From positions 53,688-77,262 of the forward strand of contig NWUY0300000319.1 of NCBI GenBank assembly GCA_004151065.3: a stretch of DNA of 23,575 nt. The letters run 5' to 3'. The translations under genes were made by a program, and so were the position numbers. Source of the DNA: Larix sibirica. Its lineage: Eukaryota; Streptophyta; Pinopsida; Pinales; Pinaceae. This document shows, in pieces, positions 9,793-20,570 of this stretch. Positions within the stretch are counted from its first letter, which is position 1. Each line of letters begins with the position of its first letter. Under the pieces are notes generated by a model that was not told the DNA's origin, made no database searches, and saw only the letters and a list, made by a program, of their open reading frames with translations.

Positions 9793-10789
9793 TGGTTAGA
9801 AGCATCTCGAAGGGATCTAGAAGTGGATACGATGATCAATGTGCATACCAACAAACCACCATTCATGCCCCACTCATGCCTTATGCAAGTCAATTGCTCA
9901 AGAACAATTTGTTATTCTCCCTTGAAAGTACATAAGTTATCTCCAGCAGAAATGGAAAAACGACAAAGACGAGGACTTTGTTATAGTTATAATGAAAAGT
10001 ATGCTCTAAGCCATAAATAAAATAATAGAAGTTATTTCAAATTTATGTGAATGCTCCTACCCATTCTGAAGACACCATTGTGGAATATACTCCTAAGTTT
10101 GAAGTGTTGAAAAAACACCCTCTATGTAAGAAGAATTGGAGCCTGAAGTCAATCAAGAAGAACCACTCGTCTGCCTTCATGCATTATCTGGTATTTCATC
10201 CCCACAAACATTGAAACTTTAGGGTTACATCAAGCACCACAAAGTGGTAGTTTTGGTTGATAGTGGAAGCACTCACAACTTTATTCACAAGAGAGTGGTC
10301 GAAGAACTCCATTGTTATGTCCAACTAGTGCCCAACTTTTAAATTATGATGGCCAATGGAAAGACGATAAAACGTGGGGGAAGCTATGAAAATGCGAAAC
10401 TCCAATTAGGTGACTATAATCTCAAAAATCATATGTTGTCCATAGATATGGGTGGGCGTGATATAGTTTTAAAGGAAGAATGGATATGCACATTGGGGCC
10501 AGTGACCATGGACTTCAAGGAATTGTACTTTAGACTTACCCAAGACTCTCATACTCACATCCTTAAAGGTCTCCATGTAGGCTCCCCTAAAATAATAAGT
10601 TCTCATAAAATTGAAAAAAAATTGAAGAAAGGCCACTCTAGAATTATTGCTCAATTCCATGCCATCCATGCTCTAGATAACACTACACTAGAAATCCAAC
10701 CAGACTTACAAAGGGTTTTGGACAAACATCAAGACGTCTTTGAGACACTGAAGGGTTTACCCCCATCTANCTTCGACATCTTCAAGTGA
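9793..10789 (+). pseudogene. Ty3/Gypsy gag end, zinc-knuckle region, protease and start of RT, inactivated
   Basis: The frame resumes with LEASRRDLE and KPPFMP and reaches LSPAEMEKRQRRGLCYSYNEKY (9938-10008), a degenerate CCHC knuckle: the second Cys is Tyr and the last is lost beyond a frame break at 10018. The protease motif VVLVDSGSTHNFIH is at about 10247-10288, with the catalytic DSG at 10259-10267. After a stop at about 10340 an open stretch (10346-10789) gives NGKTIKRGG, LQLGDYNLKNHM, DIVLKEEW and TLGPVTMDF, the conserved end of plant Ty3 protease/linker. QRVLDKHQDVFETLKGLPPS is the usual entry to RT. The similarity ends at the N at 10770; the last few codons to the stop at 10789 belong to other DNA. 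Confidence 0.8.
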
Positions 10790-10984
10790 AGGAGAGAAGC
10801 TGATTTTGTCTTGGGGTTTTATCTTGTACTTGTGAATTCTATATTGAGGAAGTTTTGTCGGGGTTTTCTCCCTTGTGGTTTCCCCGAGAGAAATATTGTG
10901 TTCTTTGTGTTTGTTGTGCTTGTCTTTCTTTCAGTGATTAGATTGTTTAATGTTATTATGCTAAACAAGTGAAAAACTAACAAG
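10771..10984 (+). repeat. Probable 3' part of a second, different LTR
   Basis: From the N onward the sequence no longer continues pol. It contains GGGGTTTTCTCCCTTGTGGTTTCCCC and T/G-rich DNA ending GAAAAACTAACAAG, a composition and ending common for plant Copia-type LTR 3' ends. A degenerate primer-site-like string follows. The left end is cut off at the junction and no partner LTR is present, so this is a moderate call. Confidence 0.4.
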
Positions 10985-10999
10985 ATGAATCTAGAGCCT
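10985..10999 (+). other. Degenerate tRNA-Met-type primer site (weak)
   Basis: ATGAATCTAGAGCCT can be aligned to TGGTATCAGAGCC with small gaps and lies right after the ACTAACAAG LTR-like end. Weak on its own; the position is the main support. Confidence 0.3.
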
Positions 11000-13900
11000 T
11001 GAGGCCAAATTCAAAAAGATGTGAACTCGGGAGTTGAAAGAAGGCCAAAATCCACTATTTGGGTGCGCGGAAGCATGATTTTTGAAAACTTGAAGGAGGC
11101 AAAAGTGGCCCGAAAAATCATAAATAGGAAATTTACTGATTTCAACATTTGTTCTACTCATCAAGATGAACACCTTTGATTAAAAAATTTCCAAGTCTAG
11201 AAAAAGTGCAAAAAAAATAAAAGTTGTTGATTTCATAATTTTATAAAATTTGATGGGAGCATCAAAATTGAATAATGAAAGTATCTAGGTAATCATCATC
11301 ATATGGGTTATCAATGGCTGATATAATTTTTTTTCCGGTTCTTTATTGATTTTCTTCTATAGGTCTCAGAAGTTGGTCTTGCAAAATAAGTGTAGCTACA
11401 GGAACAATGTAAAATTTGGTAAAATTGTTGATTTTGGAAAGTTATAACTTTCAGCTCTAAATTCAGTAAGGGAAACGAGAGTAGTCATTGGAAAGAGTAT
11501 CAAAATGATATTAATAATAGTGAACCCGATTATTAATCATTGTCTTTTACCTTTCCAATAAATTTATCAAAAACGAGGCTTATAACCCAATTTGAAAAAA
11601 AAAAAGAAAAAGAAAAAAAAAACAATCAAAATGGGTATTTTCCAAAATTTATCATTTGCACATGAAATTTTCATGACATTATGGAAAATGGTTTACCTAA
11701 CATATTGGTTGCAAGATCAGGTTGTATATAGAAGGTATAGGTCTCAAGAGTGGGTATTCTGAGATTCAAAATTAGCCACAAGAAAGAAGTAGTACTGGGC
11801 AAAAGTGCTAACTTGAGAAAATGGAATATGATGATACCATATGGGGTATGAAAAAAGTAAGGGGACTTAGTATGAATGGATGAATATCATAGGTGCACTT
11901 TCATAGTGGTTTTGAATCACAATGGAAGGAGTCAATTATATTTCAACTGTGTGATGAAAAGCAATGTGGATCTCTTGGTTGGTATAGTTGTTATTTGATA
12001 CAATAACATAAAGACTAGTAGAGGTAGGAGATGTACTAGTTGTGGAGAATGGTATTTCTATGCATAAAAGAAGGGTGAAAATCATAACCCTTTTGATAGA
12101 GAAAGAAAACCATGTCATGAAGGTTGCAGAGCATGGGAGGAACAATGACTTCACAATAAAAGGACCATTAAATAGACTTGGTCGTTAGAGGGTATCTACT
12201 AGGATGAAGAGTGCATGTACCCCATAGATGAGATGTGTGAGCCACCATACCAAATAAGTGTGATGCATGATAGATAGAGTTGCAAGGTATGAACTAATCG
12301 CTTATATGTAGAGAATGTGAAGTGAACACTAAACTTCAATTCATCTAGAAATAACTATCACAAGAGTAAAGCACTCTATTATGTAGAATTGGCTTGTGAA
12401 CACAAAATTTGTGGCATAGTATAATTGGACAATAATTTCCAAGGAAGGTAGAGAAAATTTCTAGAATTGGATAAGGTTAGAAGCAGCTCTGGAAAAGAAG
12501 ATGTCAAGTTTGGTTTAGATAGGATTAATTAAGAGAATTGGAGCAGTAGACCGTGGGAATGGGTACAATGCAAGGGTGAACCAAAGCATCAAAGAAGTTG
12601 CAAGGATGCCAAGAATTGGGTACAACAATAAAAGGAGCATGTAGAAAAGAAGGAAGAAATATTAACGAGGGATATTTCCTCACCATAATTCTCTACCTTG
12701 TTTCTAAAATAGAATTGTATATTTTTGAAGTAGCAAGTATAACTTAAATATGAATTAATTATTGCTACTTGGGTGAGAGTATTGCAGCCATTGAATTGTT
12801 ATGTAATTGGAAGAGAGACCATGGAAGAGATCAGTTAAGCTGTGGTGTCCATATTATGAAGGGGAATGGAGAGGGAGAACCTTGACTCTCCTTTTACATT
12901 GTTTATGTTTCTTTATGTTAATAAAATAGTTGTGTAGATAGCTTTATGGCATAAAAATGAAAGAGTAACATAATTGGAATGCACATGCACTAATAGGCAT
13001 ATTGAGAAATAATATGTGATAAAGTGCATGAGAATATACTTGAATGCTTGTATGTAAAATTGCATATGAGATAAGAGTGGTATCATGTTATACGATGAGT
13101 ATGTCATGATAACTAAGTATGGTTTATGATATGTTGTATAACCAAGAAGGGTTGAGGATCCGACTGAAGATGTTGATGGTGCCGCTACTTATGGAGATCA
13201 ATCTCACATTGAAAGAGAACAAGGAAGGAGTTTGTCATGAGGTTGATGGTAGGAATCATATGGATTTCATGAAACACAAGATGATCAAGTAACATCCGAG
13301 GTGTGGATGGAAACCATATAGGTATGGAATTGATCATTCCTATGCTATTGAGTGTTGAAGATAATTGGGTAAGATTACCTTCAATCATGCTTGATATATT
13401 CATTAATATGTTCATGATGACATTTGAATGCATGTATGTCATCAATATATAATTGAGATAAGGATGAAGACTTGGGTTAAAAAGAACTTAGAATATTTTG
13501 ATGGATTAATGAGTTAGTGTGTCATAGTTGGAATGATTAAGAGTTAATAACCAATGCAAAGGAGTATTATACTCCTGCTTGGAAAATAGATGTTGTATGA
13601 TATAACTAGGTAAGAAGTCACGTGTTGTTGGAAATTGGGAAGGATACAGTGCTACATAAGTATCCAATAATATCCTTGCTTATGATTGATGTCTTGGACT
13701 GCAACCCCTTTGCCAACCCTAAAGTAGTATATTCTTAGTGTTGTGTTTGGGTTGAAGAGGAGGGTATCCAAATGATCAAACAAGTAATTGTGAAGTAAAT
13801 GGATGATGTGCTGAGGTGTTGTTTGAGTCCTTCAACTGATTGTGGAAGATCACATGAGTTGACATTATGGCATACTTGAATTGCATTGAGTAAATATGCA

Positions 13901-14944
13901 TAAGTCGATTATGTGAATGTGCATGTTGGCACAAAAGTTGATTGCATTATGAGAATGCTTGATGTGTTGCTAAAGCATATATAGTGAATGATGTTTCATT
14001 GCCTATAAATGTTGGAAGCTAAAAATGATTGAATTATAGATGCTATAACTTTGAAATCATTTCATGAATGTTGTGAGTAATGCAATGAAAATTAAATGAT
14101 GAAAGCACTAATGGTTGTTTTGCTGTTTGAAAATGATGTCATGAGTACATGTTTTAGGTGGATTTCCAAGTTATGACAGCAAGTATAACATCATAATTAA
14201 GGACAATGTGCTGCCACTTACAAGATCCAAACACTAAGAGAATGCCCTCATAGTTAACTAAAAGTTTGATGTCCGAGGACACATTGCAAGGAACCATGAG
14301 TTATTTCCTGCAAGAGCTAAAACAACAATGTCTTGAATTGGAGTTATTGTGGATACAACGAAATAAATATATGAAAATTAGTCACATTGGATGGACTACG
14401 AGAATTCTCTATCCAAATAAAAGAGTTGTGTAAATGAAGAATATGTCTTAGATATGGCAGTAAAAGTGAGCCACAAAGAAGACATGGATTATTACTCTTG
14501 CCATTTGAAAGCTAAGTATTATGTGTGGAACTCAAGATTCTTATTGGGAATTTAATTGTGAAGATAATGATTTCTAATAATGCTTGATATATAAAAGTAT
14601 AATTATTAATACATGTATGTTTATGTCACGGGTGGATGGTAAATCTACTTATTATGATCCCATGATGGAAATTTTCAAGAAGGGAAGATGATATGCTAAA
14701 GTTAGAAATCCGAGAAGAAGGTGAACCCTGTAAATTGTGCTCTACTCATGCAAGAAAGCCTTGGAAAATAATGGATCGCCCAAGGAATTGTTAACTCAGA
14801 GAAGGGGATTCCTAAGACAAAAGGGTGTGTGTCTGCAAAGAAGAGATAACTGTAATTATTTGACTATGAGAAACCCATGTGAAAAGGAATTGGGGTAACA
14901 AACCCAAGGTACTATTAACTCAGTGAAGGGAGCCTAAGGGACTA
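11000..14944. other. Retrotransposon leader-like and unassignable AT-rich DNA
   Basis: The first 600 bases have the look of a non-coding LTR-element leader. An A-rich tract lies at about 11598-11631. No coding region with family motifs was found on either strand; open frames (for example 11936-12154, 12913-13107 and 13185-13445, all minus) are short and unlike any known domain. Much of 12900-14640 is rich in TGAATG, ATGATG and TATG words, suggesting old repeat DNA. Confidence 0.45.
14779..14942. repeat. Two-copy 40-bp direct repeat, 124 bp apart
   Basis: CCCAAGG-A-TTGTTAACTCAG at 14779 and CCCAAGG-TACTATTAACTCAG at 14903 are followed by (A/T)GAAGGG and a CCTAAG box in both copies, over about 40 bp. 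The second copy abuts the LINE poly(A) end at 14945. Function unknown. Confidence 0.6.
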
Positions 14945-15212
14945 TTTTTTTTGTAAATTCTAATTATATTAACAGAGCAAGAAAGAGTACATAGGTGTTC
15001 AAATTAGGTTTGCTTTGCTAAAAAACAATGATTCATACCCCGATATCAGTTGGGTATCTAAAAAAAAATAAAGAGTCTTTGCATCAAGCATGGAAGAATT
15101 CTATTGATTCCCCATAGGCCGAGGGTTATGGCCTTAGTAACATAAAAGGAAAAAATAGATTGAGCCATAAAACTAGTGTCTTGAAGTAGAAAAATAAACC
15201 ATAAAAGAGAGA

Positions 15213-15760
15213 TTACTCCATGATTTTGGTGATGTCTCCACTGCAACCAGCTGAAGAAGGAACCGCACCCAAGGAAGAAGCACGAGCCACCACATCCAGA
15301 TCATGGTGGAAGACTAGATGCTTGTCGACGAGCCTTTTTCCAACCAATTCCTTTTCTAGTGATTCCATTCGTTCATTTTGATTATTCAGGGTTTCTTGGA
15401 TAACCACCTAGTTGTGCCCCAGTTGGCGCATATTCTCCTCTAGGCGCGGTAGGAATTTTTCAACTATTAGGGGACATCCCTCCACCTGAATGTGACTATC
15501 CAAAAAGTCCTCAAAATCCATATACATCATTTATTTCATTCCCTAAAAGAGGATGAGGGTGCGAGTGTGCCTTGTGTATCTGGTGCGGGGAGCGCCAAAG
15601 TCCTCAATTGTTCCCTCAAAGACTTGCCTTAGCTCTTGGGGGCCAAGACATGTTTTTCATTGACGCGACCTCCTCTCCCAATGCTCAAGCTGGTATTGAG
15701 TCTGGTGACTGACCTTATTCTCAAAGAAACCCCTGAGTTTCACTAAATCCTTCTCAGCAT
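15213..15760 (-). pseudogene. LINE ORF2 C-terminal tail with coiled-coil-like stretch
   Basis: One minus-strand frame covers this region with about four stops: EKDLVKLRGFFENKVSHQTQ, YQLEHWERRSRQ, LGPQELRQVFEGTIEDFGAP, MYMDFEDFLDSHIQVEGCP, FLPRLEENMRQLG, VIQETLNNQNERMESLEKEL and a Ser/Ala-rich end at TKIME before a stop at about 15240. The block around 15475-15340 has heptad-like spacing of hydrophobic and charged residues. It lies between the RNase H domain and the 3' UTR, where compact plant LINEs normally end. Confidence 0.5.
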
Positions 15761-16448
15761 GGGGTGCATGGGAGCAGCGTGGGCCATTCGTTGTTTAGTG
15801 CTTGGTAGATTTGGTGTGGACCATAATGTGTAGAGTGTCAGGGGACGAGTTGGAAACAACGTGAGAGTGCAATAATCTAAAGAGGATACAAGCATATACG
15901 CGAAAGGGTAGTCGATGGGAAATTGAAGTGAGGCTTGGTGCAACCAACGAACCCCATAAATTTCCATCAGGCATTGCATGTGCCACCAGATAGGGCCATG
16001 ATGGAATTAACAGTCATCCGATTTCATAATGGAAAGTTCAAGTTTGAGCGAATGGCTCCGCACACTCATTTGTAGAGGATTTAATGTATGCAGGTGCCAT
16101 TGGATATGCATAGGGGTGCCAATATCAACTGAGAGTGCGAAGGGGAAAAGTTGGGCCCTCTTGCCGTGATTTTTATGCATGCTAAGGTTTTTCCAATTGA
16201 TTAGGACCAGATGCGTGGTTAACGATCGGGCCATATGGATTGACACTTTTCTAGGACACGTGGTCTTCCATTGTTTTCTCTGGGCTCATTCCTATGTGAG
16301 ATGGGTGGCTCACCATGTGACACCCGTCGTGGGGGAGGCGATCCTGATTGGCCACAGTGGCACACTCTTCTTGTAGTGGTGGCATCATGTAAACATTCCA
16401 ATTCTGTTCTATCTCATTTTCTGGGTGATCAATTCCCCAGCTGGCCAT
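15743..16448 (-). pseudogene. C-terminal extension of LINE ORF2 beyond RNase H
   Basis: After RNase H the minus strand stays nearly open. The frame at 16448-16251 begins MASWGIDHPENEIEQNWNVY, matching the usual end of the RNase H region (basic helix then WGIDHP...). It continues after one frame change at 16246-16007 and, in the same frame, 15979-15743 (MEIYGVRWLHQASLQFPIDY, PFAYMLVSSLDYCTL). Reading order, spacing and the lack of any other gene suggest these belong to the LINE protein. No domain is recognised. Confidence 0.55.
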
Positions 16449-16554
16449 CTTATCGGCTAGCTTATTGGAATCTCTATGGACATGATGAGTTAAGAGGACC
16501 TGAGTGGGATTAATCTGGGCAGCTAGGGAGTCAAGTTTTGTAGCTAGCCACTAG

Positions 16555-16845
16555 CTTGGATTGATTTTGAAATGCTGGAGCCATTTACTAGAAGATGATT
16601 TAGAATTTGAATCATGAGCTTAGAACATCCTTCAATGACGATTTTGTGGTATCCCGCTCCTTCTGCTAATTGAATACCTTTCAACATTACAAACAATTTT
16701 GCAGCATTGATTCTTTCTGTCCCCAGATAGTCTGCGAATATTTTTAATATATTTCCTTGATCATCGTGGAAGGCCCCTCCAAATACAGTCGGGCCAGGAT
16801 TTCCTATGTTGGCCCTATTGAAGTTAAGCTTTACAAATCCCTCAT
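16555..16845 (-). pseudogene. LINE-encoded RNase H domain, catalytic residues lost
   Basis: The minus strand reads FVKLNFNRANIGNPGP, VFGGAFHDDQGNILKIF, YLGTERINAAKLF, KGIQLAEGAGYHKIVIEG, CSKLMIQIL, the standard plant LINE RNase H order. The three recognisable catalytic acids are replaced: the first Asp (LNFDG in the family) is Asn, the Glu of NNAAEL is Lys, and the Asp of EGDSK is Cys. The domain would degrade RNA in RNA:DNA hybrids; this copy cannot. Confidence 0.85.
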
Positions 16846-17099
16846 CAGGGGGAAACTAGGTGGTAGGACTGTTGTTTCCGGTACAATTTCTAGGGGACCT
16901 TTGAGAAGTGTTTGACATTTTGATGTTCCAGGCATGGAGGATTCACTAGTCCCGAGCTTGGTTTCTCCAGTCATATGGAGACCATTAGGTTAGTGCGATG
17001 GTTTCTTTGATGTTGGATTGAATTTTCTTCTAGACATAATCAATGGTTTGATTTTGGTTCTTGAAGATTCGCCTGTTCCTCTCCTTCCATATTTCCCAT

Positions 17100-18110
17100 A
17101 ATGTTAAACCCGAAAAAAGATTCCAGATTCTTTTAACGATGTTGTTTTCACTAATGCCCTTCCTCCATTGAGAGATGGTGTTTTTGATGTAGGATCGGTC
17201 CTAATCAGTTTGTATGAAGATGTTGGCTCCCGTGTCCTAGAGTTGCTAATCAAAAGGACATTGGTTAAGAATATGTTTTGCAGTATCTTTCGAAAAGTAG
17301 CATAGGTAGAAAACATAAGGCCCTTGGAATCCTCATTTGATTAGATGGTCCCAGGTGAGGATTATTTTCCAAGCATCTAGCCAAAGCAAAGTGGAGACCT
17401 TTGGCCAAAGATTTTGCTTCCAAATTTGAGACCAAATTTCATCTTGTGGATTTTGATGATGTTGGTTTAATATGTTGCAAGCGTCCTTCAAGGTGAAAGT
17501 GCCCTTGTTGGTCTATCCCCATTGAAGAATATATTCACCTTCTTGTGCAATGATTTTGTGAGATTAGAGTTCCTTCTCAAGAATTTCCCATTGCTCATCT
17601 GTGGGGTTTGCATGCCAATGATTCTTGTGCATCCAGTTTCTCCATTGGGATTATCCAGTATGGGTGTTCCATAATTATGCCACCAATGTCTTGTTAGATT
17701 CAATGGAGGCTTGTATTAGCTGTTGGGTGTGGTCCAAGGAGATAAGTTTGGATCGTTGTTTCTAGGAATCATCCCAAAAGAGTGTTGTACGTCCATTATG
17801 AATTTCCCAGAAGGTGTGTTCTTGGATGAATTATTTGTTTTCTAGGTGGATTTCCATATGATGGAACCCCCTCCCCTGTCCTGAATATGAATGTCGTCTT
17901 GTAGTTGCACGTTTGGGGCGTATTTGCGGTGCCAAATTTGGTCCCAGAGTGATATTGGAGAGGTGATCCATATCCACCATAATTTTGCAAACATTTCCTG
18001 ATTCTATGTTTCCGGATCCCACAGGCCAAGCCCCCCCTTCAGTTTGGGTCAGCATAACTCGTCCTAGGAGAGAAGGGCCCATTTATTTTTTCCTTTTTCC
18101 TTTGAGCCTC
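17100..18110 (-). pseudogene. LINE ORF2 thumb and zinc-binding (zf-RVT-like) region, inactivated
   Basis: Between RT and RNase H the minus strand yields GGAWPVGSGNIE (about 18050), NGDRPTRALSP and GTFTLKDACNIL (about 17500), a segment equivalent to the plant LINE zf-RVT domain (DEIWSQIWKQNLWPKVSTLLW, ILTWDHLIK*GFQGPYVFYL, here with stops), then DTGANIFIQTD and LTLWEIWKERNRRIFK (about 17080-17040). The order is that of plant non-LTR ORF2 proteins. The frame changes several times. Confidence 0.65.
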
Positions 18111-18429
18111 CCCAAAGAAACATTTGTTGGAGAGATTAGATTTCGTTAAGAATTTTTTCGGAGCGAAAAAAATTGAGGAAAGGTAAGAGCACATGCCACA
18201 AAGGACATAGTTGAGGAGGACTAGTCGGCTGGGAATGTTAAGAGAATGGAAGGTCCAGTTGGTAAGGCATTATTTCATTCTAGCTATTAGTTTAGACTGG
18301 GAGTTGTTTTGGGTAGCTATGGATATTAGAGGAGCTCCCGAGTAGACTAAAGGCAGTACCCCTCATTTAAAGGAGAGGATCCTGGAGATTCACATCTGTA
18401 AGTGCATAGGGATATTAGAGAAGAAGATA

Positions 18430-19300
18430 TCAGATTTTCCATTGTTGAGGGTCAGACCTGGGGCATCCATGAATATTTAGAGAATCAATTTGATAGCGCA
18501 TAATTCTCTTAAGGTGGCTGCGGCTAAAAATCATTGCGTCATCAAATAATTGGAGGTGCGAGGATTTGAGATTGTCACCAGCTGGGTTGAGAACAGAAAG
18601 AGTGTTTCTATTGATTGGTTCTTTTAAGGTTCTTCCAAGTCCTTTCATCATTAGGATAAAGAGGAAGGGAGAGAGAGGGTCCCCTTTTTGAATGAATCTT
18701 GAGGCATTTAAACTAGGAGAGGGAGAGCCATTGACCAACTTGGAAAATAAGGTAGAGGAGGTGAGTGTCATGATCTAGTGAACCCATAGAGGAGAAAAAC
18801 CACAGTCTAGCAGAACTTGTTGCATGTATTTCCAAGAAATATTGTCGAAATAGTTAGAGAGATCTAGTTTGATGAGCATTCCTACTTTTTTTGGGGTTCT
18901 AAGCGTGTGGATGGTTTCATGGGACATTAGAATGCCATCCAGAATTTTTCTACCCTCAACATAACCTAATTATTCTTCCGATACGAGGTGAGGCAAGATG
19001 GGTTTGAGGCAATTGGCAATGATTTTATAAATTACATTATAGAGAGAGATGGGATGAAATTTACTTGGAATCACTTTAGAATATTCTTTGGGTATGAGTG
19101 TGATGAAGGTGGCATTGAGAGCAAGAAGGACATTCAGCCTTTGCTTGGATTCTTCCATAGCTTCCCATACATCTTGCTTGACAATAGTCCAGCAATGGTG
19201 ATAGAAGGATGTGGTGAAATTGTCCAGTCTCGGGGCTTTTCCAGCCTGTATTTCCTTAATGGACTTTGTGAATTCCTATAGAGTGTTGGGTCGAAGAAGG
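18430..19300 (-). pseudogene. LINE reverse transcriptase domain, inactivated
   Basis: Ordered RT blocks are seen on the minus strand: an entry block FTKSIKEIQAGKAPRLDNF (about 19270-19215), FHPISLYNVIYKIIANCLK (about 19070-19010), LIKLDLSNYFDNISW (about 18882-18838, motif A with its Asp kept), QKGDPLSPFLFIL (about 18690-18652, motif B) and LFDDAMIF (18549-18526, motif C). Motif C keeps the Asp-Asp pair but has LF where FA is usual in plant LINEs. The domain would copy LINE RNA onto nicked chromosomal DNA. Frame breaks and stops (for example near 18775 and 18970) inactivate it. Confidence 0.85.
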
Positions 19301-19899
19301 ATGTCATTATGTTCCTGAGTAACCAAGGTTGGAATGTTCTAGATGATGGAGTTGATGGCTTGCTCCTGATTTGGATTTTCCTCAGTTAAAATCTTGTCGT
19401 GGAAATCGACCAATTTGTTTGTGATGTCTTCCTAGATGGTTAGGTGCTGGCCTTGGATGGAATGTAGGAGAGAGATCCTATTGTGTGCATAGTGTTGTAT
19501 CATTGATTCATAGAATAATTTGGATTTTCGTTCCCCCTCCTTCACCCATTGAATTTTGGATTTTTGTTTCCATAGCATTTTTCTCTTGGTCCATGCATTG
19601 GTTGAGAGTTGTTTGTATGTGCAATTCTTCCTCAAACAGATGCTCACTACAGCCTTCTGCAATTGCCGCTTGCTGTAGCTCAGCCATTTCTTCTTCCATC
19701 CTTCTTTTGGCCTCGATAATGTTTCTAAAGACTTTTTTGTTCCAAATTTTAGTTTCCCTTTCACCCATTTAAGCTTCTGCTAGATATTGTACATTTTGGA
19801 GGCATCTTTTCTTGTAGCACTTGTCCACCATTAGGAAATATTTTCCATGAATTCTGGGTGATACGACAATAAATTCTCAAACCTAAAGGGTCAATTCCA

Positions 19900-20076
19900 T
19901 GGTGCTATGCTCTTGTCAATTTCGAGGTTTATGGGATAATGATTAGAGCCGACACTTGGCAAGATGAAGAAGTTTGTGATGACCCCAGAGTGAACCAAAT
20001 CAGCTGAAAGGACGAAGAAATCTAGTCGGGAGGTCACTTAGTGTGAACCTCCTATTCTGTTATTCCACGTATTGTT
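19900..20076 (-). pseudogene. LINE endonuclease domain, C-terminal remnant
   Basis: The minus-strand reading gives TWNNRIGGSH, a stop, then TSRLDFFVLSADL, SVGSNHYPINLEI. The RLDFF and SDH-like (here GSNHYP) blocks are the end of the exonuclease/endonuclease/phosphatase fold of plant LINE ORF2; this domain nicks target DNA. The SDH serine-aspartate pair is altered to SN. The N-terminal catalytic half is absent because of 5' truncation. Confidence 0.75.
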
Positions 20077-20570
20077 GGGTCACGGAATTGTCGTTATTTT
20101 CATCACATATCGACATCTATTTCATCCCTCTTCTTCCTATTATTATCCATTTATCATTCCATTTTCCATCCATTTGTTGTAACTGCCCGTAAAATACCAT
20201 ATTACTACCATTGANGAGCTAGCCTAAAGAGCAGAAGAGGGTTGGTGAGGTGACAGTGGACCCCTCTTAGCTATCCATAAACCATCATTGGTTTTAGGGA
20301 TTTCAATCTCAAGATGCTAGTTTGTGTGATAACAATGCCCAAATCCATGTACACAAAGTTATCTTCAATAATTTAATACACATCTCCCATAGCGCACAAT
20401 ATTCTTTGGTCTCTTAGCTCAACATGGTGTATGGTCAATTAGAGGTATAGAGCATGTGACAGAGACTGCACTAGATCAAACACCAGAAAGGAGACAAGTT
20501 ACAAATGACGAATACATGAAAGGAAAGTGAGGTATTTAATATAAAAGGAAAAGGAATTTTTTAAATAAAA
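20077..20570. other. Non-coding DNA between the two LINEs, with an N at 20215
   Basis: A pyrimidine-rich stretch (20100-20180) lies just beyond the truncated LINE end. No coding region or RNA gene is seen. A single N at 20215 may mark an assembly join. Confidence 0.45.

Larger units (their letters stand above)
7189..10769 (+). mobile_element. Ty3/Gypsy-type LTR retrotransposon, 5' half (LTR, PBS, leader, gag, protease, start of RT)
   Basis: The parts occur in the order expected for the left half of a Ty3/Gypsy element: an LTR beginning TG and ending CA, a tRNA-Met-type primer site, a leader of about 0.9 kb, gag, a zinc-knuckle region, an aspartic protease DSG motif, the spacer before RT and the first residues of RT (ETLKGLPPS). 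It carries frameshifts and stops and is dead. It is interrupted by a 554-bp insertion in gag and ends abruptly at an N at 10770, so most of RT, RNase H, integrase and the 3' LTR are missing. The five bases before the LTR are GGAGA; the matching target duplication cannot be checked because the right end is lost. Confidence 0.8.
14945..20076 (-). mobile_element. L1-type plant LINE, long 5'-truncated copy
   Basis: Read on the minus strand, the order is: C-terminal part of the AP endonuclease (about 20076-19900; WNNRIGGSH, RLDFFVLSADL, GSNHYPI), a basic linker (19764-19432), reverse transcriptase (about 19290-18430), thumb and zinc-knuckle-like region (about 18100-17100), RNase H (about 16845-16555), a further C-terminal region (16448-15240), and a 3' UTR ending ATTAGAATTTAC plus eight A (14945-14952 on the + strand as T). 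The 5' end is cut inside the endonuclease, as usual for target-primed reverse transcription. Many stops and frameshifts show it is dead. I could not find a convincing target-site duplication. Confidence 0.85.

Noticed and set aside
11598-11631. A-rich tract as a poly(A) tail of another retroelement
   Set aside because: It is interrupted by G, has no recognisable element body on its left and no target duplication.
16179-16513. Two + strand open frames (65 and 80 residues)
   Set aside because: They are shadows of the LINE ORF2 reading on the minus strand.
19485-19772. 95-residue + strand open frame
   Set aside because: Antisense to the LINE linker between endonuclease and reverse transcriptase, which reads as a charged basic protein on the minus strand.
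20077-20250. Target-site duplication for the large LINE (AGCCTAA near 20221 resembling AGCCTAAGGGA at 14931)
   Set aside because: Only seven bases match, and the position is about 140 bp beyond the apparent truncated end and next to an N.
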